Shown here: positions 34,098 through 42,772 of the stretch, piece by piece
Layout: each line of letters opens with the position of its first letter
How positions within the stretch are numbered: position 1 is the first letter of the stretch
Assembly: GCA_009738435.1 (NCBI GenBank)
Contig: CP046522.1
Span: 2,759,249 to 2,823,248, forward strand
Length of the DNA: 64,000 bases
Reading direction: 5' to 3'
Source: Clostridium bovifaecis
Lineage (GTDB): Bacteria; Bacillota; Clostridia; Clostridiales; Clostridiaceae
The notes under the pieces: generated by a model
Databases searched by the model: none
The model's input: the letters and a program-made list of their open reading frames with translations, nothing else
What the model was told of the DNA's origin: nothing
Made by a program: the position numbers and the translations under genes

Positions 34098-35045
34098 TTA
34101 TCTTTCTCCAAACTTAGAAATATACTTTTCAACTACAACCCCAGCAATAGCTCCGTCGCCTACTGCTGTTGCTACCTGTCTTAGCACTTTTTCTCTTACA
34201 TCTCCTACTGCAAAGACTCCTTTTATATTCGTTTCCATATTTTCATTAGTTAAAATATAGCCTTTTTCTGTTAGATTAATTTTACCCTGGAAAATTTCTG
34301 TATTGGGCTCATATCCAATAAATAGAAAACATCCATCTACAGGAACACTTGTAAATTCATTGTTTTTTAGATTTTTAAGTATAACTTTATTTAATCTCTC
34401 ATCACCTTGAAAAGACTCCACTACCGTATTCCAAACAAACTGTATTTTTGGATTTTTCACAGCTTCATCTTGTGCTGCCTTATTAGCACGCATAGTTCCT
34501 TCATCTTTTCTAGCCGATATAATAACTTTTTTTGCAAACTTAGTTAGGAATATTCCTTCCTCAATGGCAGAATCTCCGCTTCCTACAATCATAACAGTTT
34601 TATCTGTATAAAATTCAGCATCGCAGGTAGCACAGAAGGAAATACCTTTATCATATAGGAAGTTTTGTTCATTTACGGCCTCTGTAAGCCTTGGTTTTCC
34701 TCCTGTAGATATGATTACAGTCTTTGCATGGTATATTATTCTAAAGGTTTCTACTAATTTATCTTCTCCTTCAAAGTCAACGCTTTTAACATCTGTAAGC
34801 TTGAATTTTACTCCAAAACCTTTAGCCTGTTTATGGAAAAGATTCATAAGTTCTGTTCCAGATATTCCTTCTGGAAAGCCAGGATAGTTTGCTACCTCGC
34901 TTGTATAAGTAGCTAACCCCCCTACTAAAGACTTTTCTATTAAAATGGTTTTTAATTTTGCCCTACCGCAGTAAATTGCTGATGTTAGACCGGCAGGCCC
35001 TCCTCCTATTATCACAACATCATAGTATTCATGTTTCTTCTCCAT
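34098..35045 (-). CDS. Thioredoxin-reductase-like FAD-dependent disulfide oxidoreductase
   Basis: The 315-residue protein has the two nucleotide folds of bacterial thioredoxin reductase: FAD site VVIIGGGPAGLTSAIYCGRA, redox pair CATC (Cys138, Cys141), NAD(P)H site MIVGSGDSAIEEG and the C-terminal FAD motif GVFAVGDVREKVLRQV. AGGAGG lies 7 nt before the ATG at 35045, chosen over an open start 16 codons upstream. It is the last gene of the YeeE-TusA-YeeE operon, so it may supply electrons for handling imported sulfur or selenium rather than for housekeeping thioredoxin. No thioredoxin gene is adjacent. Confidence 0.9.
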   Translation of the reverse strand: MEKKHEYYDVVIIGGGPAGLTSAIYCGRAKLKTILIEKSLVGGLATYTSEVANYPGFPEGISGTELMNLFHKQAKGFGVKFKLTDVKSVDFEGEDKLVETFRIIYHAKTVIISTGGKPRLTEAVNEQNFLYDKGISFCATCDAEFYTDKTVMIVGSGDSAIEEGIFLTKFAKKVIISARKDEGTMRANKAAQDEAVKNPKIQFVWNTVVESFQGDERLNKVILKNLKNNEFTSVPVDGCFLFIGYEPNTEIFQGKINLTEKGYILTNENMETNIKGVFAVGDVREKVLRQVATAVGDGAIAGVVVEKYISKFGER

Positions 35046-35099
35046 AAAATACCTCCTATAATCTGAAAAATAATGGTGGCACAGAGCCACCATATATTT

Positions 35100-35642
35100 T
35101 TAAATAAAGTATTTAACTAATAACTTGCTTCCAATCCAAGCTCCTATGAATATAAACACCATATACACCCATCCGTGTAATGACATGGATGCCATTCCAC
35201 TGAATAGTGCTCCTATATTACACCCAAAAGCTATTCTTGCTCCATAGCCCATTAAAAGTCCACCAAGAATTGCTGCAACAACCTGTTTCATTGATTTTAT
35301 TTTCTTTATCTTAAATTGTGATGCAAGAAGAGTTGCTAAAAATGCACCTGCTATAATTCCTATATTAGATATAGAATGACCATTATTTAAAAATCCGCCT
35401 GCAAGACCAGCAGCATGACCCTTTTGTTGAAAATAGAACCAACTTTCTGGATGCCCACCAAGCGCCTTATATATCCAAGCTCCCCAGTAAGAAAATGGCG
35501 TTGTTACACCCCAAGCACTTCCTGAAGAAGCTAGCATTGCAACATTTAGAAGCCCTAATATTACAGCTCCCGTAGTATATGTCCAAGGGTCCTTTAAAAA
35601 TTTTTTATAAAATACGTTCTTTTTTATATCCAATAGATTCAC
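35100..35642 (-). CDS. YeeE/YedE-family membrane protein, C-terminal-type half
   Basis: The 180-residue membrane protein has about four to five hydrophobic helices and the second-half signature of the YeeE/YedE (TsuA-type) thiosulfate permease: WGVTTPFSYWGAWI and GYGARIAFGCNIGALFSG with a conserved Cys. The start is GTG at 35640-35642, two bases after the tusA stop, suggesting translational coupling. With the partner at 35933-36589 it makes up one full-length transporter. Confidence 0.85.
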   Translation of the reverse strand: MNLLDIKKNVFYKKFLKDPWTYTTGAVILGLLNVAMLASSGSAWGVTTPFSYWGAWIYKALGGHPESWFYFQQKGHAAGLAGGFLNNGHSISNIGIIAGAFLATLLASQFKIKKIKSMKQVVAAILGGLLMGYGARIAFGCNIGALFSGMASMSLHGWVYMVFIFIGAWIGSKLLVKYFI

Positions 35643-35644
35643 CT

Positions 35645-35872
35645 CTATTTCATCTTCTCAATGTATATTTCCCATTCACCATCGTCAACTTCTTCTATTT
35701 CCACGTTATGTCCTTCTTTTCTTGCCCACTCTGGTACGTTTTTCATAGCACAGCTGTGGTCTATTTCAACTACAAGTACCTCTCCAATTTTTAAATCTTC
35801 CATTTTCTTTTGAGTTCTTATTAGAGGTACTGGGCATGCTTCTCCTAAACAATCTAATCTATATTCTTTCAT
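35645..35872 (-). CDS. tusA: TusA-family sulfurtransferase
   Basis: The 75-residue protein carries the catalytic motif CLGEACPVPLIRTQ with the CPxP Cys that holds a persulfide, and the usual TusA alternating fold (VVEIDHSCAMKNVPEWARKE). It lies between two YeeE-type genes, an arrangement known from thiosulfate-import (TsuA/TsuB) and from selenium-linked YedE loci. It probably receives sulfane sulfur or selenium from the permease. AGGAGG precedes the ATG. Confidence 0.92.
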   Translation of the reverse strand: MKEYRLDCLGEACPVPLIRTQKKMEDLKIGEVLVVEIDHSCAMKNVPEWARKEGHNVEIEEVDDGEWEIYIEKMK

Positions 35873-35932
35873 TATAAATTCCTCCTAAATTTTTAATACT
35901 GGTTAAGTTTTAAATTTATGTTGATTTTTACT

Positions 35933-36589
35933 TTAATTGGTTTTTCTATTTCCAAACCAGTCTGCTAAGATATAAAGTCCTAATAAAAGTCCAAATTGTA
36001 GAATAATTGCTGGCATCCAACCTATAACATCTGGTAAAAATATACCTTTCTTTGGCATGAAGTTTTTTGACCACCACCCAAAGTTATTCGCTCCCCATAG
36101 AGAACCTATTATAAAGAATACTAATGAAAGTATTTGCATTAAAAATCCTTCTCCAACTCTCATTAAAGTTCCTGATGCACATCCTCCTGCAATAACCATA
36201 CCTATGCCAAACATTACAGCTCCTATAGCTGTATGTACTCCTACTGGTGATACATTCCCTGGTATTGCTTCTCCTCTAGATGCAGCTGCAAATTGTAGAG
36301 CTGCAAATCCAACTGTGGCAACTGCTATTGCTGTTATAACTGCCTTAGTTAAAGATGTACTTCCTGTTAAAACAGGGTCTCTCAGCGATGCAGTAAAGCA
36401 AAATCTTGATCTTTGCAGTGTGAAACCTAAGGCTACCCCAAACACCCACATAAGTGCTGTTTTTGGCGAATTGTTTGCCATAAAGAATCCTACTCCAATT
36501 ATTGCAATAAAAAATGCTATTCCAAAAGGTATTTGATTTATCCTTTTCTTTTTAGTCTTTCTGATTTTTGATGTCTGAATTTCAGCCAT
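35933..36589 (-). CDS. YeeE/YedE-family membrane protein, N-terminal-type half
   Basis: The 218-residue protein has about five hydrophobic helices and the family motifs GFTLQRSRFCFTAS and GMVIAGGCASGTLMRVGEG, whose Cys residues pass thiosulfate along the permease channel in characterised relatives. A Lys-rich N-terminus (RKTKKKR) is likely cytoplasmic. It is the first gene of a four-gene operon with tusA, the second YeeE half and a thioredoxin-reductase-like gene. Confidence 0.88.
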   Translation of the reverse strand: MAEIQTSKIRKTKKKRINQIPFGIAFFIAIIGVGFFMANNSPKTALMWVFGVALGFTLQRSRFCFTASLRDPVLTGSTSLTKAVITAIAVATVGFAALQFAAASRGEAIPGNVSPVGVHTAIGAVMFGIGMVIAGGCASGTLMRVGEGFLMQILSLVFFIIGSLWGANNFGWWSKNFMPKKGIFLPDVIGWMPAIILQFGLLLGLYILADWFGNRKTN

Positions 36590-36720
36590 AACTTCACCTC
36601 CGAATATTTCCTAGTATTCTTATATGTTTTATGTATATAATTTTATTATGTAATCTTAAATTTGTCTATAGTTTTTTTAAAAAAAATATAATTTCTGTCG
36701 ATTTAGTAGGAGTTATTTCT

Positions 36721-36935
36721 AGTGGAGGCGCGGAGGCACTAAAGTGCAGTGGAGAAGTGGAAAATTAAAACAAGTTTAAAGCGGAACGTGTAAATAGCAC
36801 AACATCCTTCACTTTACACTTTCAACTATACACTTTACACCAAGAAAAAGGGAAATAAAGATGCTAGGCACATCAGATATCAAATTTCTCCACTCCTCCA
36901 ATTCTCCACTAAGAATTTTGCGTTACAAAATTCTT
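36721..36935. repeat. Miniature intergenic element with AGTGGAG-type terminal inverted repeats
   Basis: The left end (36721-36761) has AGTGGAG/GGAGAAGTGGA units; the right end (36886-36911) is the inverse (CTCCACTCCTCCA, TTCTCCACT). Internal CTTTACA-type units occur at 36807-36841. A 25-nt hairpin (36911-36935, AAGAATTTTG with CAAAATTCTT) abuts the right end, mirroring the one beside the 11.2-kb element. No gene is seen in 36590-37009. Confidence 0.55.
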
Positions 36936-36956
36936 ATGTTGTTTTTTATTTTCAAA

Positions 36957-36995
36957 AAATAAAAAACTCCTATAAGAACGAGTCCTTATAGGAGT
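36957..36995 (-). terminator. Rho-independent terminator of the zinc-ribbon gene
   Basis: An 11-bp perfect stem (36966-36976 with 36985-36995) with an 8-nt loop is followed by a U-rich tract on the minus strand, 15 nt past the stop at 37010. Confidence 0.85.
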
Positions 36996-37009
36996 AATAG
37001 TAGCTTATA

Positions 37010-37177
37010 CTATCTTCTGAATCCTCTATTGTTGTTTTGTTGCTTTCTTGCTTTTCTGCATTCTGGACATCTTTGAGGTTCATTTTCGAATCCTTTTTCT
37101 TTGTAGAAAGCTTGCTCGCCTTCAGTGAATACGAATTCTTTTCCACAATCTTTACATACTAAATTCTTATCTGCCAT
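37010..37177 (-). CDS. Small zinc-ribbon protein (zf-trcl type)
   Basis: A 55-residue protein (starts MADKNLVCKDCGKEFVFTEG) has two CxxC knuckles, CKDC and CPEC, separated by 25 residues, and a basic, Gln/Asn/Arg-rich tail. It fits the small probable zinc-binding proteins common in clostridia, often near cold-shock or RNA-handling genes. GGAGG lies 9 nt before the ATG and a terminator follows, so it is a real gene. It is directly downstream of a DEAD-box helicase on the same strand. A nucleic-acid-binding role is plausible but unproven. Confidence 0.85.
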   Translation of the reverse strand: MADKNLVCKDCGKEFVFTEGEQAFYKEKGFENEPQRCPECRKARKQQNNNRGFRR

Positions 37178-37345
37178 TTCAACATTCCTCCTTTTTAGAA
37201 ATTAAGATTTAAAACTGATCTCCATTACATTCCTAAAAAGGGAAATGGTATTAATCGTATTAAATCCTGCACTGCACATTACTGGAATCTCAGTACTTTT
37301 TAAGTGTAACACACTTCTAATAAACATGCAATAGCATAATCCACA

Positions 37346-38791
37346 TTATTTTTCAGCTCTTTCAACTTTAACTTTCTTACCTTTAATGCTTACATTTTGA
37401 AGTTCTTTCAAAACTTTTCCACCCTTTTTATTTAGTATATCCACATAAGTGAAATTAGGCTGAACATCTATAATACCAACATCATCAGCTGAAATTCCTT
37501 CAATACTTGTAACTGCTCCCACAATATCTCCTGGACGTATCTTCTTTTTCTTTCCTGCATTTATATGAAGTTTTGTAATGTCCTTACTTAGTCTAGCACT
37601 TTTATCACTCTTTAACTTAGGCTTAGTCTTAGACTTATCCTTAAAAAGTTTTTTTCCTTCTTCAACCTCTTCTTCCGTTGGAAACTTCCCCCTAGCTATT
37701 TTATATCCTATATATTCTTCAATTTCATTTAACAATCTTACTTCTTTAGGAGATACAAAAGTTAAAGCTTTCCCTTTAGTACCAGCACGCCCCGTTCTTC
37801 CAATTCTATGAACATAACTATCTGTTTCTACTGGAGTATCGTAATTTATAACATGAGTTATATTTTCTATATGAATTCCTCTAGCCGCTAGATCTGTGGC
37901 AACTAAAAATTGAAATTCTCCCCTTTTAAATCTCTGCATAATGTCTAGTCTATCCTTTTGTTCCATACCACCATGTAATTTTTCACAGGAATAATTTTTA
38001 TTCTTCATCTTATGAACTACATTATCTACAGTTTCTTTTGTACTGCAGAATATTATACAGCTATTTGGTCTTTCAGTGTAAATTGTATCATTTAAAAGTC
38101 TAAATTTTTCATTTTCATCAACTTCATAATAAACCTGCTCTATTCTCTCTGTAGTCATCCTCTCAGGATTCATTTCAACTTTCTGTGGATTAGCCATGTA
38201 TCTTCTACACAGTTCTTCAATTTTATCGTCTATAGTTGCAGAAAACAACATAGTAACTCTATTAGCTGAAAGCTTCTTTATTATTACCTCAACTTGATCA
38301 ATAAAACCCATGTTCAACATTTTATCTGCTTCATCTATAACTAAATATTTTATTTTGTTTGTATCTAAATTACCTTTTTCTATATGATCAAAGGTTCTAC
38401 CTGGAGTTCCAACAACTATATGTACTCTTTGTCTTAGCTCCCTTGCCTGTGCATCCATTGGTTGTTTCCCAAATACAGCAGCAGCTCTAATTCTTTTAAG
38501 TCTACCTATATTAGAAATTTCTTCTTTAACTTGCAGCGCTAATTCCCTAGTAGGTGTCAAAATTAGAGCCTGGGGGCTCCTTTCTTCCAACTCTACTTTT
38601 TCACAAAGAGGAATTCCAAAAGCTGCAGTTTTACCACTTCCTGTTTGCGATTTCACTATAATATCCTCTTCATTTAGCGCTAAAGGTAATACCTTTTGTT
38701 GTACCTTTGAAGGCTTGTTATATCCTAGCATTTTTAATGCTTCTAGTATTTCTCCACTCAATTTAAACTCCTTAAATTCTCTCATTTCCAT
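37346..38791 (-). CDS. DEAD-box RNA helicase with DbpA-type RNA-binding domain
   Basis: The 481-residue helicase has the full motif set: Q motif, SQTGSGKT (48-55), LTPTRELALQV, GTPGR, VIDEADKML, SAT, the C-terminal domain with LVATDLAARGIHI and HRIGRTGRAG, and a final DbpA RNA-binding domain (PGDIVGAVTSIEGISADDVG, DVQPNFTYVDIL). DbpA/CshA-type enzymes help ribosome assembly and cold adaptation. GAGG lies 11 nt before the ATG. It is divergent from a second helicase and followed by a zinc-ribbon gene. Confidence 0.94.
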   Translation of the reverse strand: MEMREFKEFKLSGEILEALKMLGYNKPSKVQQKVLPLALNEEDIIVKSQTGSGKTAAFGIPLCEKVELEERSPQALILTPTRELALQVKEEISNIGRLKRIRAAAVFGKQPMDAQARELRQRVHIVVGTPGRTFDHIEKGNLDTNKIKYLVIDEADKMLNMGFIDQVEVIIKKLSANRVTMLFSATIDDKIEELCRRYMANPQKVEMNPERMTTERIEQVYYEVDENEKFRLLNDTIYTERPNSCIIFCSTKETVDNVVHKMKNKNYSCEKLHGGMEQKDRLDIMQRFKRGEFQFLVATDLAARGIHIENITHVINYDTPVETDSYVHRIGRTGRAGTKGKALTFVSPKEVRLLNEIEEYIGYKIARGKFPTEEEVEEGKKLFKDKSKTKPKLKSDKSARLSKDITKLHINAGKKKKIRPGDIVGAVTSIEGISADDVGIIDVQPNFTYVDILNKKGGKVLKELQNVSIKGKKVKVERAEK

Positions 38792-38913
38792 AATGTTTTC
38801 AACCTCGTATCTCTTTAGTTTTATTTATACTTATTTTACCCAAGTTAACTTAGAAATTTTCAGCAAGCTCCTTTAGCATAACTCTTTATATCTTAGCAGA
38901 CTTTTCCTAAACA

Positions 38914-39276
38914 GTGAACCCAAATCTTAAGCAAGTATTCTAAATCTCCCATTTAGTGATGATTACATATTCTGTGAGCTGGTTTAATGCTAGCAGCTTA
39001 TTTTTCAGATACCTCTCTTACTGAAAAGATAAGTAGTTTCGTTATGAATACAAAAAACTTGTTTGACAAAACTATATACTGAATATAGACTTAAGCAGAG
39101 AGCCTAAATCTTAAGCGTACATCCTGAATTTACCATTTGGTGATGGTCGCTTGCTCCTCTGATGATAAGAAGAGGAATTTCATAAGCAGGGAACGCAAGT
39201 CTTTGATTTGTAATGAGTCGCTTACTTCTCTGATGGCAAGAAGAGAAGTTTCATATTATACATAAAGGAGATAACC
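38914..39276 (+). promoter_or_regulatory. Repeated, structured leader upstream of the second DEAD-box helicase
   Basis: The 488-bp spacer between the two divergent helicases holds imperfect repeats. A roughly 52-nt unit (about 38914-38965) recurs at about 39098-39150, sharing AAATCTTAAGC and CCATTTRGTGATG. Then two hairpins (39155-39176 and 39225-39248), about 71 nt apart, have the same 10-nt loop pattern GATG..AAGA. Their stems differ by a compensating change: TCCTCT/AGAGGA versus TTCTCT/AGAGAA. This points to a selected RNA structure, probably a 5' untranslated control element. AAGGAG is 9 nt before the ATG at 39280. Confidence 0.55.
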
Positions 39277-39279
39277 AAG

Positions 39280-40491
39280 ATGACATCATTTGATAAATTA
39301 GGATTAAATTCAAACTTAATAAAAGGACTTTATAAAGAAGGCATAAAAAATCCTACAGCTATTCAGGAAAAAGCAATACCTTTATCGCTAGAAAATAAGG
39401 ATATAATAGGTCAATCAGAAACAGGGAGTGGAAAGACTCTAGCTTACTTACTTCCTATGTTTCAAAAGATTGACAGCTCAAAACGAGAAATGCAGGCTAT
39501 TATATTAGCTCCAACTCATGAATTAGTCATGCAAATAGATAAGCAAATTAAGTCTTTATCATTAAACTCAGAAATTTCTATAACTTCCGCTCCTATAATT
39601 GGAGAAGCTAATATAAAAAGGCAGATAGAAAAGCTTAAAGAAAAACCTCATATCATTGTAGGCTCTAGTGGAAGAATACTTAAACTTATAAAAGATAGAA
39701 AAATAAGCGCGCACACTGTTAAAACTATTGTTATAGATGAAGGTGATAAACTTCTTGATGAGAAGAATTTAGGTACAGTGAAGGATATTATTAAAACTAC
39801 CATGAAAGATAGACAGCTTATGCTTTTCTCAGCTACTATAAACGAAAGGACTTTAGACATATCTAAAAATTTAATGAAGGACCCTGAAATAATAAAGATT
39901 GAAAGCAAGGAATTGGTCAATCCAAATATCAACCATATGTCTTTTTTATCAGAACAAAGAGATAAAATTGAAGTTTTAAGAAAATTGATTGCTGCTATAA
40001 AACCTGAAAGAGCCATTATATTTATAAATAGAAGTGAAGAAATTGATATAACCACATCAAAGCTTAAGTATCATAACCTAAAGGTGGATGCTATTTATGG
40101 TTCAGCAGTAAAAGAAGAGCGCCAAAGAGCTTTAGAAGGTTTTAGAAGCGGTAAAATTCAACTTTTGGTAGCTTCAGATTTAGCAGCTAGAGGACTGGAT
40201 ATAAAAGATGTTACCCACATTTTTAATTTAGATTTACCTGAAGATCCAAAGGAATACTTGCACAGAGTTGGAAGAACTGGAAGAGCTGGAAAAGAGGGTA
40301 CTGCTATTTCTATAGTTTCGGAAAGAGAGCTTCCACTTATAGATAAATACAAAAGAACCTTTAACATAGAAATAGAAACAAAAGACGTTTATAAGGGAGC
40401 AATTGTAGACTTTGGCAATGGCAGGCCTTCTAACAAGAGATCTTTTAGAAAAAAACAAGTATCAAAAGACCAAACTAGAAAACCACGTTAG
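39280..40491 (+). CDS. DEAD-box-family RNA helicase with DEGD motif (YfmL-like)
   Basis: The 403-residue protein has two RecA domains and helicase motifs, but several are variant: motif I SETGSGKT is normal, motif Ia is PTHELVMQ instead of PTRELAxQ, motif Ib SSGR instead of TPGR, and motif II is DEGD (153-156) instead of DEAD. SAT, LVASDLAARGLDI and HRVGRTGRAGKEG are canonical. A short basic tail (KRSFRKKQVSKDQTRKPR) ends it, with no DbpA domain. Size and layout resemble the small YfmL-type helicases involved in ribosome assembly, which is family-level inference. It has its own repeated leader. Confidence 0.88.
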   Translation: MTSFDKLGLNSNLIKGLYKEGIKNPTAIQEKAIPLSLENKDIIGQSETGSGKTLAYLLPMFQKIDSSKREMQAIILAPTHELVMQIDKQIKSLSLNSEISITSAPIIGEANIKRQIEKLKEKPHIIVGSSGRILKLIKDRKISAHTVKTIVIDEGDKLLDEKNLGTVKDIIKTTMKDRQLMLFSATINERTLDISKNLMKDPEIIKIESKELVNPNINHMSFLSEQRDKIEVLRKLIAAIKPERAIIFINRSEEIDITTSKLKYHNLKVDAIYGSAVKEERQRALEGFRSGKIQLLVASDLAARGLDIKDVTHIFNLDLPEDPKEYLHRVGRTGRAGKEGTAISIVSERELPLIDKYKRTFNIEIETKDVYKGAIVDFGNGRPSNKRSFRKKQVSKDQTRKPR

Positions 40492-40533
40492 AAATTAAGA
40501 GTTAAAGAATACATTAAAGTAAAAACTTCTAAA

Positions 40534-40601
40534 GTTTAGAAGTTTAGTAGCCTATGAGTTTAGAAAATTCTAAGCTTCATAAATTCTCTAAACTTCTAAA
40601 C
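40534..40601. repeat. Long hairpin with GTTTAGA-type arms after the second helicase gene
   Basis: GTTTAGAAGTTTAG (40534-40547) pairs exactly with 40588-40601. Each arm is two copies of a 7-bp unit, like the other miniature elements in the window. It could also serve as terminator. The rest of 40492-40841 is AT-rich spacer without a gene. Confidence 0.6.
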
Positions 40602-40841
40602 AAAATTAGTCCTTAACTTTTTTCTTTTTTAATATACCACAAGAAGAAAAGCATCAAAAGCTAATCTTTGGTATTTCCACTAGCGAGCGTTTTGTAAGAC
40701 TTGTATCTTATCTACCTTCTTTTTAACCTTATCAATTTAAATCCTTCATATCTATTTTCTATAATGGTTACTATACATGTGAAAACTTTATATACGAAGG
40801 TCATAGAATTTTAACTTAAACTTTATTTAGCTATGTTTTAA

Positions 40842-42089
40842 CTAATCACCTATTATTACATAAGGTTCTGGGTTTACAGGTTCACCATTAATTCTTACTT
40901 CAAAATGCACATGTGGTCCAGTTGCATATCCTGTTTCTCCCATTTCAGCTACTGCTTGTCCAGCTTTTACACTCTCTCCTACTGATACTAGATTTGATGA
41001 ATTATGAGAGTAGAGAGTACTTATTCCATCACCATGATCAATAACTACATAATTTCCATAACTATTCGAATACCTAGAGACTATTACTTTTCCATCTGAC
41101 ATAGCGTATATTGGTGTCCCATTTGGCGCTGCGTAATCAATACCAGTATGCATTTTATAAGTTTTCAATATTGGATGAAATCTCATACCAAAGGGTGATG
41201 TAATTACGGGGCTATATCCTGTATCACTTGTCTTTAATATTGCTGCTCTTTTTCCTGACTCTTGTTTCGATTTTTGTTTCACTTCTTGTCTTGACTCTTG
41301 TTTCGATTCTTGTCTTGACTCTTGTTTTATTCGATCTTCTGAATGTTTTTTACTATTATCTTGATCAGATGAAAAATTTTTTTCAGTAACAGTACGTATC
41401 TCTTCTTTAATTCTATTGGATTCTTCTACCTCCTTTTCTAATATTTTTTCAGTGTTTACTAAATCTTCGTTTATACTATCATAATAGCTTTGTTTTTCAA
41501 TATTAGCTTTCTTAAGCTCATTTTGCTTAACAGTAAGTTCTGCCTTTAGGCTTAAAAGTTCCTTTTGTTTAAGCTCTATACTTTGTTTTTTCTTTTGTAT
41601 ATTTTTTTGACTTTCTTTTATTTCATTAAGTAAATTGTTATCAAATTCTGATATTTTGCTTATTATGTAAAATCTTGATATGAGATCTGAAAAGCTCTCT
41701 GAAGAAAGCAGCACATCTAAATAACTTCCAGAGCCATTCATATACATCACTTTTACTCTTTTATCATAGAGTTCCCTCTGTTCATCAAACTTTTTAATCT
41801 CTCCACTTAATTGTTTACTTAAGTCCCCAATTTCCTCTTCGCTATTAATAATTTTATTATTCGCTTCCTCTATGTCCCTAAATGTATCTTGAATTTGTCT
41901 ATTTATTTCATCTAATTGATTAGTAACATCTTTCTTTTTATCTTTTAAATCTTCAATCTTACTTTTTAATTCAGTAACCTTATCATTTGTCACTTTCTTA
42001 TATCCATTACTTCCCTCAGCTAATGCTACAGATGGTGCCCCAGCCACAAGTGAAATGGCTAATAAAATACATATAGAGTGTTTTCTCAT
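40842..42089 (-). CDS. Secreted M23-family peptidoglycan endopeptidase with coiled coil
   Basis: The 415-residue protein has a Sec signal peptide (MRKHSICILLAISLVAGAPS, cleavage near VALA), a long coiled coil (about 25-230), a Lys/Gln/Ser/Glu repeat linker (KQESRQES units) and a C-terminal LytM domain. The Zn ligands are visible in HTGIDYAAPNG and GPHVHFEVRING. It should cut peptide cross-links in the wall or activate amidases, as in CwlO/EnvC-type proteins. AGGAGG precedes the ATG at 42089; a TTG start 9 codons upstream is unlikely. It is transcribed alone. Confidence 0.92.
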   Translation of the reverse strand: MRKHSICILLAISLVAGAPSVALAEGSNGYKKVTNDKVTELKSKIEDLKDKKKDVTNQLDEINRQIQDTFRDIEEANNKIINSEEEIGDLSKQLSGEIKKFDEQRELYDKRVKVMYMNGSGSYLDVLLSSESFSDLISRFYIISKISEFDNNLLNEIKESQKNIQKKKQSIELKQKELLSLKAELTVKQNELKKANIEKQSYYDSINEDLVNTEKILEKEVEESNRIKEEIRTVTEKNFSSDQDNSKKHSEDRIKQESRQESKQESRQEVKQKSKQESGKRAAILKTSDTGYSPVITSPFGMRFHPILKTYKMHTGIDYAAPNGTPIYAMSDGKVIVSRYSNSYGNYVVIDHGDGISTLYSHNSSNLVSVGESVKAGQAVAEMGETGYATGPHVHFEVRINGEPVNPEPYVIIGD

Positions 42090-42322
42090 TTTCTTCCTCC
42101 TTAGCTTATATGTCAATTGTCATCTAATAGTCACCTATAGTTTTCATTACTCTTCCTGCTATAGCCTCTACTATCCTTTAAATACTGTAACTCTTTTTAC
42201 AAAGTTCTAACTCTCACCTCCATACTATTGGCATACTTCCATTCCATTCTATTTTATATGGTTAAACAATGCAATAATTAGAATAATTTTTTAGTAAAAT
42301 TAAATTTTTGTTAAAAATTAAT

Positions 42323-42359
42323 AAAAAATACCACCTCCTCTTGAAGGTAGTATTTTTTT
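42323..42359 (-). terminator. Rho-independent terminator of the small His/Cys membrane protein gene
   Basis: A 14-bp stem with G-U pairs (42323-42336 with 42345-42358) and A/T-run flanks lies 46 bp past the stop at 42405. The rest of 42090-42404 is spacer that should hold the peptidase promoter. Confidence 0.8.
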
Positions 42360-42404
42360 ATTCCATTGTATGTTTTTCCACTTTTATATCTGTAATTTAT
42401 TATC

Positions 42405-42671
42405 TTAATTTTCACTTTTATTATCGCAGCAACTTCCTTTTTTGTTGCCACCTAACATCATTGGTATCATCGCAATCATCATTAATGGACATATAAACGG
42501 TGCTATTCTTGCTAGTACACCAGCAGCACTTGGGCTAATCCTTGCTATAAATGGTAAAAGTCCTATAACAACTATAGGTAATCCACAGCAAAGAATCATG
42601 TGCAGCATATGTTTTAATGGACTATGCTTATGATTACCGCCTTTTCCTTTGTTATCTTCATGACAATTCAT
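42405..42671 (-). CDS. Small membrane protein with His/Cys-rich ends, unrecognised
   Basis: The 88-residue protein has a His-rich N-terminus (MNCHEDNKGKGGNHKHSPLK), two hydrophobic helices (about 24-46 and 51-73) and a Cys-containing tail (KKGSCCDNKSEN). I do not know the family. The metal-binding-like residues on both ends and the Met-rich second helix suggest a metal link, perhaps copper, but no partner gene proves it. GGAGGG precedes the ATG. Confidence 0.7.
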   Translation of the reverse strand: MNCHEDNKGKGGNHKHSPLKHMLHMILCCGLPIVVIGLLPFIARISPSAAGVLARIAPFICPLMMIAMIPMMLGGNKKGSCCDNKSEN

Positions 42672-42772
42672 AACTAACCCTCCATTACGCCTTCCTTAAT
42701 CAGAAAAGCTATTATACTTTACATACATTCTATCTAATTCATATGAAGAACATATGAAGAAATCCTCTTTAT

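Noticed and set aside
36057..36536. 159-codon plus-strand frame
   Set aside because: Antisense to the conserved YeeE-type protein.
34098..36589. Selenocysteine codons in the YeeE-TusA operon
   Set aside because: No in-frame TGA at the redox Cys positions; all catalytic sites are coded as Cys.
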